From NCBI GenBank assembly GCA_945872795.1, contig CAMCAZ010000005.1, positions 1 to 64,000 of the forward strand: DNA of 64,000 bases, given 5' to 3'. A model generated the notes under the pieces. It was not told where the DNA came from. It ran no database searches and saw only the letters and a list, made by a program, of their open reading frames with translations. The first letter of the stretch is position 1; the number at the start of each line of letters is the position of its first letter. Shown here in pieces: positions 49,935 through 57,926 of this stretch. The translations under genes and the position numbers were made by a program. The stretch is from Chryseobacterium gleum. GTDB lineage: Bacteria; Bacteroidota; Bacteroidia; Flavobacteriales_F; PHOS-HE28.

Positions 49935-51287
49935 TCAATCCGCTTTCACGAACCGGATGCTGATGTTGTGTCCTTTGCTGTCGGTGGCGCGCAGGGTGTA
50001 GATGCCGGCCGGCAGGTCGGTGGTGTCGAAGCGGTTTTGGCTGCGGCCGGCGTTCATCGTGCGGCTCTCCTGGCGTACTTCGCGACCGTTCACATCGAAG
50101 AAGCTCACGCGCAGTAGGCCGTCAGCCGTGGCTACCAGCGCCAGGTTCAGGTCGCCATTGCTGGGGTTCGGCCAGATGGCGGCATTCGTCAGCTCCTGCA
50201 TCTCAGTGATGGAGGTGGTCAGCGGGTTCTGCACGTTCAGCGTGAAGCCATCGGTGCGCTCCGTGTTCGCCAAGTGGTGGCCACCGAGCACCATGCCGTT
50301 CAGCGTGCCGTTCTCGCCGATCGAGATGGTATCGCAGGAGGTGCTGGTGCAGCCGCTGGCATCCGCAATGGTGAGGCAGAGCAGGTAGGGGCCGTTCTGG
50401 CTGTAGGTGTGCGTGGGGAAGGGGTCAGTGCTGCTGGTACCGTCACCGAAGTTCCAGAGATAGGTGAGCGCGCCATTGCCGGTGCTCAGGTTCCACACCC
50501 ACACTTCGTTGGGCACGGGCAGGCTGTCCTGGCCATAGGCCTGGATCACCCAGAAACCCGCCTGGCAGGGCAAGCCGCCACCACTGGTGCAGTTGCAGTT
50601 GGCGTCCCAGGTGCCGATGAAGTTGGTGCCAGGCGTCCAGCAGGGCGTTCCGGGCAGGTTGTCCCCGTTCAGTACGCCGAGGCAATCATAAGCGCCGCCG
50701 GTGGTGTCGGAAACACAGATGCAATCAGGGCTCCAGAAGCCGCTGACACCGGTGGCCGGGTTGGTACAGGGCATGCCGGGCATCGCAGGACCGTTGGGTA
50801 CGCCCTCGCAGTCGACCACGGCATTCAGTTCACATGTGCAGTTCGTGCTCCAGACACCGGCCAGGCCAAGTGCCGTGGTGCATGCGGTGCCGGGCAGCGC
50901 ACTGCCACCGGGCACTCCCAGGCAATCGGGTGTGCCGCCACCACCGCAATTCAGGACCACCATGATCGAATCTGAACCGGAAGGGTCCACCTGGTACTGG
51001 CCCACTGCGGTGAGCATGGCGCCGTTGCAAGCCACATTGAACGTGAAGGCGCCACCAGGGCTCTGCATCCAAGCCACGGTATCAAAACCGCAGTTCACGA
51101 GGTCGAGCGTGTAGCTCCAGGAAGGTTGCGTCCCGGGCATGGACGCGATGGTCACCTGGCTGTTGGGCATGCATCCCTGCACCATGCCGGTGATGAGGAT
51201 GGGATAGGGAGGTATGGGCTGTGCGAAGGCGGCCAGCCCAAAGAGGGTGGCGGCTGCGAACAGCATGGAGCGGAATGCGTGTTTCAT
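49935..51287 (-). CDS. Secreted protein with three Cys-rich repeats, PKD domain and type IX sorting domain
   Basis: A 450-residue exported protein. A signal peptide ends at about residue 22 (AAFAQP). A beta-rich domain (about 25-115) is followed by three repeats at 121-152, 159-191 and 201-233, each DCxGVxxGxxxPGxxC and ending CxC. A PKD-like domain (LTYLWNFGDGTSSTDPFPTHTYSQNGPY, about 280-315) and a C-terminal type A sorting domain (IWPNPSNGDLNL ... LPAGIYTL ... RFVKAD) complete it. It should be secreted through the PorV/PorU route encoded at 29-35 kb. Function at the surface is unknown. Confidence 0.88.
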   Translation of the reverse strand: MKHAFRSMLFAAATLFGLAAFAQPIPPYPILITGMVQGCMPNSQVTIASMPGTQPSWSYTLDLVNCGFDTVAWMQSPGGAFTFNVACNGAMLTAVGQYQVDPSGSDSIMVVLNCGGGGTPDCLGVPGGSALPGTACTTALGLAGVWSTNCTCELNAVVDCEGVPNGPAMPGMPCTNPATGVSGFWSPDCICVSDTTGGAYDCLGVLNGDNLPGTPCWTPGTNFIGTWDANCNCTSGGGLPCQAGFWVIQAYGQDSLPVPNEVWVWNLSTGNGALTYLWNFGDGTSSTDPFPTHTYSQNGPYLLCLTIADASGCTSTSCDTISIGENGTLNGMVLGGHHLANTERTDGFTLNVQNPLTTSITEMQELTNAAIWPNPSNGDLNLALVATADGLLRVSFFDVNGREVRQESRTMNAGRSQNRFDTTDLPAGIYTLRATDSKGHNISIRFVKAD

Positions 51288-51311
51288 GGTCGTGAGGTTC
51301 GGTTATCGGGC

Positions 51312-51370
51312 GTTCACTCACATACACGGAGCGTCCCCTTGCCGGGTTGGGTGGCCCACGAAATTAATCC
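51312..51370 (-). repeat. 59-bp promoter-like repeat, copy B (upstream of the cargo gene)
   Basis: Second copy of the element at 49806-49864 in the same orientation, with GGATTAATTT, ACCCAACCC and GCTCCGTGTATG at identical spacing. It ends 24 bp before the cargo gene ATG and starts 7 bp from the hutU stop. Confidence 0.65.
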
Positions 51371-51377
51371 TCTTCCC

Positions 51378-53405
51378 TTACCCCAGCGCCCCGTCGATCA
51401 CCGCATCCTCCGCTTCGTTCGGCAGGGTCACTTTCAGCAGCGGCGTGCGCTTCATCTCCTGCTCGATGCTCCACACCGCGTTGGGGTTGCGGGCCCAGGC
51501 GCGGCGCGCAATGCCGTTGTTCACGTCCCAGTGCAGCATGCTCTTCAGGCGACGGTCACTGTCGGCGCTTCCGTCCAGCACCATGCCGAAGCCGCCGTTG
51601 ATCACTTCGCCCCAGCCCACGCCACCACCGTTGTGCAGACTGATCCAGGTGGCGCCGCGGAAGGCATCGCCCACGAAGTTCTGCACCGCCATGTCCGCGG
51701 TGAAGCGGCTGCCGTCGCGGATGTTGCTGGTCTCGCGGTACGGACTGTCCGTGCCGCTCACGTCATGGTGGTCGCGGCCCAGCACGATCGGTGCGCTGAT
51801 GACCCCGGCCTTGATGGCCGCGTTGAAGGCCTCGGCGATGCGGATGCGGCCCTCGCTGTCGGCGTAGAGGATGCGCGCCTGGCTGCCCACGACCAGCTTG
51901 TTCTGCTGGGCGTTGCGGATCCAGTGCAGGTTATCCGCGATCTGCTGGCGGATGGCCTCGGGTGCTTCGTGCAACATGGCCTCCAACACATCACCGGCGA
52001 TGCGGTCGCTGGTGGCCAGGTCCTTCGGGTCGCCGCTCGCGCACACCCAGCGGAAGGGACCGAATCCATGGTCGAAGCATAGGGGACCCATGATGTCCTC
52101 CACGTAGCTCGGGTAGCGGAACTCCTCGCCCTCCGACCCGCCGATCTCCGCACCGGCGCGCTTGCTCTCCAACAGGAAGGCATTGCCGTAGTCGAAGAAA
52201 TACATGCCCTGCGCGGTGAGGCTGTTGATGGCCTTCACCTGGCGCTTCAGGCTGGCCTGCACGCGCTGCTTGAACGCTGCCGGGTCCTGCACCATCAGCG
52301 CGTTGCTCTCCTCATAGCTCAGGCCCACGGGGTAGTAACCGCCGGCCCAGGGATTGTGCAAACTGGTCTGGTCGCTGCCCAGGTCCACGTTGATGTTCCG
52401 CGCGGCGAGGCGCTCCCATAGGTCCACGATGTTGCCGAGGAAGGCGATGCTGTGCGCCTCGCCCTTCCGCTGCCAGGCCAGGGCGGCGTCGATGCAGGCA
52501 TCCACGTCGCCGATCACCTCGTCCACCCAACCCTGGCTGTGGCGTTTGTGGGCCGCAGTGGCGTTCACTTCGGCGCAGATGGTCACCACCCCGGCGATGT
52601 TGCCTGCCTTGGGCTGGGCGCCGCTCATGCCACCCAGACCGGAAGTGACGAAGAGCTTGCCGCTCGTGCCGGGCGATCCCTTGATCATCCGGCAGGCGTT
52701 CAATACGGTGATGGTAGTGCCATGCACGATGCCCTGCGGACCGATGTACATGTAACTGCCCGCTGTCATCTGGCCATACTGCGTCACACCGAGGGCGTTG
52801 AAGCGCTCCCAGTCATCGGGCTTGCTGTAGTTGGGGATCATCATCCCATTGGTCACCACCACGCGCGGGGCGTCAGCATGGCTGGGGAAGAGGCCCATGG
52901 GGTGGCCGCTGTACATCACCAGGGTCTGCTCCTCGGTCATCTCCGAGAGGTATTGCAGGGTGAGGCGGTACTGCGCCCAGTTCTGGAATACTGCACCGTT
53001 GCCCCCGTAGGTGATGAGCTCATGCGGGTGCTGCGCCACGGCCGGGTCCAGGTTGTTCTGGACCATCAGCATGATGGCCGCCGCCTGCTTGCAACGCGCG
53101 GGGTAGTGTTCGATCGGCCGCGCATGCATCGGGTAGTCCGGACGCAGCCGGTACATGTAGATGCGGCCGTGGGTGTTCAGTTCATCGGCGAACTCGGGCG
53201 CCAGCGTGGCGTGATGCTTCGGGTGGAAGTAACGCAGGGCATTGCGCAGGGCCAGCTTCTTCTCCTCGGCGCTCAGGATGTCCTTGCGCTTGGGGGCGTG
53301 GCTTACCGACGGATCCAACGGCCGGGCGGGCGGGAGGACATCAGGGATGCCTTCGCGGATGGTCTGTTGGAAGAGAGCGAGGTCGGACTGCGTCAAGGTG
53401 GCCAT
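51378..53405 (-). CDS. hutU: Urocanate hydratase
   Basis: A 675-residue NAD-dependent hydratase of histidine degradation. Recognised by YGGNGAVFQNWAQYRLT, SGHPMGLFPSHADAPRVVVTNGMMIPNYS, TAGSYMYIGPQGIVHGT, TSGLGGMSGAQPKAGNIAG (NAD), FDYGNAFLLE and SLHNGGGVGWGEVINGGFGMVLDG. It belongs to the longer (about 670-residue) type of urocanase. No hutH, hutI or hutG is adjacent. Confidence 0.95.
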   Translation of the reverse strand: MATLTQSDLALFQQTIREGIPDVLPPARPLDPSVSHAPKRKDILSAEEKKLALRNALRYFHPKHHATLAPEFADELNTHGRIYMYRLRPDYPMHARPIEHYPARCKQAAAIMLMVQNNLDPAVAQHPHELITYGGNGAVFQNWAQYRLTLQYLSEMTEEQTLVMYSGHPMGLFPSHADAPRVVVTNGMMIPNYSKPDDWERFNALGVTQYGQMTAGSYMYIGPQGIVHGTTITVLNACRMIKGSPGTSGKLFVTSGLGGMSGAQPKAGNIAGVVTICAEVNATAAHKRHSQGWVDEVIGDVDACIDAALAWQRKGEAHSIAFLGNIVDLWERLAARNINVDLGSDQTSLHNPWAGGYYPVGLSYEESNALMVQDPAAFKQRVQASLKRQVKAINSLTAQGMYFFDYGNAFLLESKRAGAEIGGSEGEEFRYPSYVEDIMGPLCFDHGFGPFRWVCASGDPKDLATSDRIAGDVLEAMLHEAPEAIRQQIADNLHWIRNAQQNKLVVGSQARILYADSEGRIRIAEAFNAAIKAGVISAPIVLGRDHHDVSGTDSPYRETSNIRDGSRFTADMAVQNFVGDAFRGATWISLHNGGGVGWGEVINGGFGMVLDGSADSDRRLKSMLHWDVNNGIARRAWARNPNAVWSIEQEMKRTPLLKVTLPNEAEDAVIDGALG

Positions 53406-53421
53406 GCGGGTAGGGATGCTC

Positions 53422-53429
53422 CAAAACTA
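53422..53429 (-). promoter_or_regulatory. -7 element of hutU
   Basis: TAGTTTTG on the minus strand, a perfect TAnnTTTG match, 16 bp before the ATG at 53405. Confidence 0.5.
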
Positions 53430-53581
53430 CGGGGCTTCGGGCACCCTGCTAAACACGCGGCAGGGCGTGTGGTTCAGCGCCCAATGCTGCCCAAAGCAGA
53501 GCAATGTGATCGTGATCAGGAGGGCGGATAGGATCCGAATGGCTTTCGGAACCTTGAAGAAAACAAAATGCGACAGATGCC

Positions 53582-53830
<249 letters not shown>

Positions 53831-53951
53831 CTAGGACGGTTGTAAAGATGCCGGGCCCGGTGTACGCCGGGGAGACCTTGGCACGTTGTTTCCACGATCA
53901 CTTGTGCACGCTGGGCGCCCTAACGGCCCTTCGGCCCCCTGTCGGCAGGGG

Positions 53952-53959
53952 TAGTTTCG
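53952..53959 (+). promoter_or_regulatory. Candidate -7 element of the glucosaminidase gene
   Basis: TAGTTTCG, identical to the octamer upstream of porU, 11 bp before the ATG at 53971. It supports that ATG over the open frame further upstream. Confidence 0.35.
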
Positions 53960-53970
53960 CCCTTCAACCC

Positions 53971-54990
53971 ATGGAGAACCCCGGAATGTTGCATTCACCC
54001 AAGGTCCTGCGCTCGCTGGTGGGGGTGTTCATCCTCCTGGTCTGTTCATCGCTGGACCTGCCCGGACAGCCCGATGGCGAGCGCCTGACGGCCGAGCAGT
54101 ACATCGAGCAGTGGAAGCAGGTGGCCGTGCGCAAGATGAAGGAGCACGGGATCCCGGCCTCCATCACCCTGGCCCAGGGGCTGCTGGAGAGCGGCAACGG
54201 CAACAGCAAGCTGGCGCGGGAGGCCAACAACCACTTCGGCATCAAGTGCACACCCGACTGGACCGGGGGCAAGAGCTACCACGACGACGACAAGAAGGAC
54301 GATTGTTTCCGCAAGTACAAGGACGCTGCCCAGAGCTTTGAGGACCACGCCAAGTTCCTCCAGAAGCCGCGCTATGCCGCACTGTTCGAACTGAAGCCCA
54401 CGGATTACGAAGGTTGGGCCAAGGGGCTGAAGAAGGCGGGCTATGCCACCGACCCGGCCTATCCGCAGAAGCTCATCAGCCTCATCGAGCGGTACCGGCT
54501 GAACGACCTGGACCGTGGGGTGGACGTGACGTACAAGCCCGCATCGAAGCCGGAGGCCAAGCCTGCGCCCACGCGTACCGGACGACGTTCCGGCGGGGGA
54601 GGTGATGTGATCACCATCGGCGCAGCGCGACCGGTGGAGAAGTTCGAGGGGCGCATCAAGTTCGTGCGGGCCAAGCAGGGCGATACCTACCGCAAACTGG
54701 CCGAGGAACTGGAGATGACCCACGGTATGCTGGCGCGCTGGAACGACATGGACAAGGAGGCCGCACTGGCGGAAGGGCAACGGGTGTACATCCAGCCCAA
54801 GCGCAATGCCTCGAAGACCGTTGCCACCCACACGACGAAGGAAGGGGAGTCCCTCTGGGGTGTGAGCCAGCAGTATGGCGTGAAGCTCTCCCGACTGGCC
54901 CAGTACAACGACCTGCCCGAGAATGCCCGGCTGCAGGCGGGGCAGCAGATCGCGTTGCGGAAGCCCAAGCGATCGTTCAACGACCGGTGA
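53971..54990 (+). CDS. Secreted glucosaminidase-domain hydrolase with LysM domains
   Basis: A 339-residue protein. A signal-like segment (about residues 10-30, VLRSLVGVFILLVCSSLDLPGQ) is followed by a peptidoglycan glucosaminidase domain (ITLAQGLLESGNGNSKLAREANNHFGIKC ... FRKYKDAAQSFEDHAKFL), a Pro/Lys linker, and two LysM-like domains (FVRAKQGDTYRKLAEELEM and HTTKEGESLWGVSQQYGVKLSRLAQYN). It likely cleaves cell wall glycan. The 3' end overlaps the convergent haemoglobin gene by 14 bp. Confidence 0.9.
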   Translation: MENPGMLHSPKVLRSLVGVFILLVCSSLDLPGQPDGERLTAEQYIEQWKQVAVRKMKEHGIPASITLAQGLLESGNGNSKLAREANNHFGIKCTPDWTGGKSYHDDDKKDDCFRKYKDAAQSFEDHAKFLQKPRYAALFELKPTDYEGWAKGLKKAGYATDPAYPQKLISLIERYRLNDLDRGVDVTYKPASKPEAKPAPTRTGRRSGGGGDVITIGAARPVEKFEGRIKFVRAKQGDTYRKLAEELEMTHGMLARWNDMDKEAALAEGQRVYIQPKRNASKTVATHTTKEGESLWGVSQQYGVKLSRLAQYNDLPENARLQAGQQIALRKPKRSFNDR

Positions 54991-55348
54991 CGCGGTGCGC
55001 CATGACGCCCGCTATGGTGCGTGCCCGCTGCTTGGCCTCGTCGGCCTTGGGGCCTGTGAACAAGCTGTCCACGGTGTGGTCGAAGAGGCTCAGCCAGCGT
55101 TCGAAGTGCTCGGGTTCCATGGGGATGCGCTGGTGCAGGTGCACATGGGCCGTCATCGGATCGCCCTGGTACTTCCGGTCACCGAAGAGCACCATCTCCC
55201 AGAACGAGGCGATCAGGGGGATGTGGTGGTCCCAGTCCAGGGTAGTGAAGAAATGCCCGATGAGCGGGTCGGGGCGTGCTCTGGCATAGAACGCTTCGAT
55301 CAGCGCACGCACATCGGCAGGCGTGGAGAGTTCCCGTGTTCCCGGCAT
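54977..55348 (-). CDS. Group III truncated haemoglobin
   Basis: A 123-residue 2-over-2 globin. Family features: FYARARPDPLIGHFF near the start, W in LDWDHHIPLIASFWEMVLFG, and AHVHLHQRIPMEPEHFERWLSLFDHTVDSLF, which contains the likely proximal His. Group III globins are thought to handle O2, NO or reactive nitrogen, but the role is not fixed. It lies 44 bp downstream of trkA on the same strand. Confidence 0.9.
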   Translation of the reverse strand: MPGTRELSTPADVRALIEAFYARARPDPLIGHFFTTLDWDHHIPLIASFWEMVLFGDRKYQGDPMTAHVHLHQRIPMEPEHFERWLSLFDHTVDSLFTGPKADEAKQRARTIAGVMAHRVTGR

Positions 55349-55392
55349 GGCGCAAAGATGGGCGCATGCGGAGGCGGGCGGACTGACGAGCC

Positions 55393-56082
55393 TCAGCTGG
55401 TCTCGCCGGTGAAGCGGGTCACTTCATCCTTGGTGCCGAAGAGCACGAGGATATCGCCCTTGGTGGGCACGAAGTCGGGGTCCATCACGCCCAGCGCACC
55501 CAGCTTGATGGTCTTGCGGCCCATGAAGCTCTTCTCGCTCTCCTTGCGCAGCACGGTCACGAGACCGAGTTGGCGTTTGGTCAGTTCCACGATCTGGCTG
55601 AGAGGCTTGCCCACGAACTTGTCCGGCACCACGATCTCCGCGATGATGAAGCCACCGGGGAGCTCGAACTGATCCACCAGGCGCCGAAGGTTCAGCTTGC
55701 GTGCCAATCCCTCCGCGGCCTTCTCCTCGGGGTGCACGATGTCCGTCACGCCCATGGAGTTCAGCACCATCTCGTGCAGCGGGTTGATGGCCCGGCTGAT
55801 GACGCGCTTCACCTTCAGGTTCACCAGCAGCGCGGTGGTCATGATGTTGGCCCCCTCGTTCTCGCCGATGGCCACCACGGCGGTGTCCACCTCGTTCAAG
55901 GGCAGGGAGCTCACCGCCTGCGGGTCGTTGCTCTCCAGGCAAACGGCATAGCTCACCTCCTGTTTGATGGCCTCGACCTTCTCCATGTCGTGGTCGATGG
56001 CGATGACCTCATGGCCCATCTGGGTGAGCTTGATGGCGAGGTGCTTGCCGAAATTGCCGAGGCCGAAGACAGCGACTTTCAT
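55393..56082 (-). CDS. trkA: Potassium uptake regulatory subunit, TrkA/KtrA family
   Basis: A 229-residue cytoplasmic protein with an RCK-N nucleotide-binding fold (VAVFGLGNFGKHLAIKLTQMGHEVIAIDHD) and a C-terminal RCK-C domain (GGFIIAEIVVPDKFVGKPLSQI ... PTKGDILVLFGTKDEV). One RCK unit, as in KtrA/TrkA of two-gene systems. It lies 6 bp after the trkH stop, so subunits are made together. Confidence 0.93.
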   Translation of the reverse strand: MKVAVFGLGNFGKHLAIKLTQMGHEVIAIDHDMEKVEAIKQEVSYAVCLESNDPQAVSSLPLNEVDTAVVAIGENEGANIMTTALLVNLKVKRVISRAINPLHEMVLNSMGVTDIVHPEEKAAEGLARKLNLRRLVDQFELPGGFIIAEIVVPDKFVGKPLSQIVELTKRQLGLVTVLRKESEKSFMGRKTIKLGALGVMDPDFVPTKGDILVLFGTKDEVTRFTGETS

Positions 56083-56088
56083 GGGTGA

Positions 56089-57849
56089 TCAGTTGATGAG
56101 GATGTCCTCCTTGGGATAACGGTACGGAGTGACCTGCACCTGGCGCAGCACGCCAACGAGCAAGGTAAGCGCGCTGACACGGCCCACGAACATGACCACC
56201 ACCAGGGCCAGGCGGGCGGGATCGCCCAATTGTCCGGTGAGGTTCATCGAAAGCCCCACCGTGCTGAACGCACTGAAGCACTCAAAGGCGATGGGAAGCA
56301 GGCCGAGCTCCTTTTCCAGTGAGGCGATGGTGGTGATGGAAAGGCCCAGGAACACCAGCGAAAGCACGATGGCCGCGAAGGCCCGGCGGATGCTCAGGTT
56401 GCTGATCTCGCGGCCGCTGAACTCCACCCGTCTGCGACCGCGTGCCGTGGCGAAGATGTTCAGCGTGGCCACCGCGAAGGTGGTGGTCTTGATGCCGCCC
56501 CCGGTGGACCCTGGTGACGCACCGATGTACATCAGGAGCAGGGTGATCATCAGCGTGGGCACGGAGAGCGTTCCGTAATCCACCACGTTGAAGCCTGCCG
56601 TACGCGGCGTGACCCCGGTCATGAAGGCCGTGGTGAACCGGCCCCACCACGTGGGGTGTTCCGCCAGGGCGCCGTTCCACTCGAACACCATGATCGCCAC
56701 GGTGCCCACCACGATGAGCATTGCCGTCACTTTCAGCACCAGACGGGTGCTGATGTTCACGATCCGGGGATAACGTTCGCAGGGGGCACCGGTGAGGAGG
56801 CGGCGCACCCGACTTGTGATCCACAGTTGCATATAGCGGCTGAAATTGAAGATGATGCCGAAGCCAAGGCCCCCGAAGATCAGCAGCAGGGCGAGGATCC
56901 ACATCAGGGAGTAGTTGAAGCGGAACGGAAGCTCGTACATGCCCAGGGTCTGCGTGGAGAAACCCGCGTTATTGAAAGCGGAGACGCTGTGGAACAGGGC
57001 AAAGAAGAGCCTGTCGCTCTGGGTGGTGAAGACCGCCTGGGGCACGGCGTAGTAGATCAGGATCATGCCCACGAATTCCACAGCAAGCGTGAAAGCGATG
57101 ACCTGCACGATGAAGCCCTTCGCGTTCACCAACGAGGTGTTGGCGATGTCGCGGATGCGCAATTGTTCCTCCAGGCTGGTGCGGCCCTTGAAGAAGAAGG
57201 CGAAGAAGCTGGTGAAGGTCATCACACCCAGACCACCCAGCTGGATCAGCAGCAGCAACACCCACTGGCCCATGGCGGTGAGGTCGCGGCCCACATCGAT
57301 GACGCTCAATCCCGTTACGCAAACGGCACTGGTGCTGGTGAACACGGCCTCCACGAGGGTGATCGGACGGGTGCTGGCGTTGGGCAGCAGGAACAGCGCC
57401 GATCCGATGGCGATGAGCATCACGAAGCTCACCGTGAACAGCAGCGCCGGATTGAACAGCGTGCTGTTGCGGCCCAGTTCCAGCCGTGACAGTTCGATGA
57501 AGATGAAGCCCAGCAGGAACAGGAGATGCGGCCAGTGCATGGTGCGGTCCCAGACCTCGAAGCCCAGTGGACGTGCCAGCACCAGCAACACGGCGAGGAC
57601 CAACCAGAGGAACTCGGCGTTGCGCACCGTCTCCTCACGCAACTTCGCCCGCAGCACACTGGCCAGGGTCACCAAGCCCGCCGCGAACACCAGGCCGTAG
57701 CTCAACTGGTCCAACAGGAGACCGGTCGCCGCATCGGTGCTGTATCCGAATTCCAGCAGGAACAGGAACACGGCGAGCACGATGACGGTGACCCGGGCCA
57801 GGCCGACCATCTCCCTGCGCAGGACCGTTCGAAGGAGGGATTGTTTCAT
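56089..57849 (-). CDS. trkH: Potassium transporter membrane subunit, TrkH/KtrB family
   Basis: A 586-residue membrane protein. The C-terminal about 430 residues show the four pore repeats with selectivity glycines (TSTSAVCVTGLSV, HSVSAFNNAGFST, GVTPRTAGFNVVD, SAFSTVGLSMNLTG). The first about 130 residues add an extra set of helices. It pairs with trkA for K+ uptake. A perfect -7 element lies 44 bp upstream. Confidence 0.94.
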   Translation of the reverse strand: MKQSLLRTVLRREMVGLARVTVIVLAVFLFLLEFGYSTDAATGLLLDQLSYGLVFAAGLVTLASVLRAKLREETVRNAEFLWLVLAVLLVLARPLGFEVWDRTMHWPHLLFLLGFIFIELSRLELGRNSTLFNPALLFTVSFVMLIAIGSALFLLPNASTRPITLVEAVFTSTSAVCVTGLSVIDVGRDLTAMGQWVLLLLIQLGGLGVMTFTSFFAFFFKGRTSLEEQLRIRDIANTSLVNAKGFIVQVIAFTLAVEFVGMILIYYAVPQAVFTTQSDRLFFALFHSVSAFNNAGFSTQTLGMYELPFRFNYSLMWILALLLIFGGLGFGIIFNFSRYMQLWITSRVRRLLTGAPCERYPRIVNISTRLVLKVTAMLIVVGTVAIMVFEWNGALAEHPTWWGRFTTAFMTGVTPRTAGFNVVDYGTLSVPTLMITLLLMYIGASPGSTGGGIKTTTFAVATLNIFATARGRRRVEFSGREISNLSIRRAFAAIVLSLVFLGLSITTIASLEKELGLLPIAFECFSAFSTVGLSMNLTGQLGDPARLALVVVMFVGRVSALTLLVGVLRQVQVTPYRYPKEDILIN

Positions 57850-57893
57850 GGAACCGAGGCAAAAGGCATTGCCCCGGAAGTGCTGTGCGGTGG

Positions 57894-57901
57894 CAAATCT
57901 A
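57894..57901 (-). promoter_or_regulatory. -7 element of trkH-trkA
   Basis: TAGATTTG on the minus strand, a perfect TAnnTTTG match, 44 bp upstream of the trkH ATG. Confidence 0.5.
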
Positions 57902-57926
57902 GGAGCATCCGAACTTCCGCGCTATA

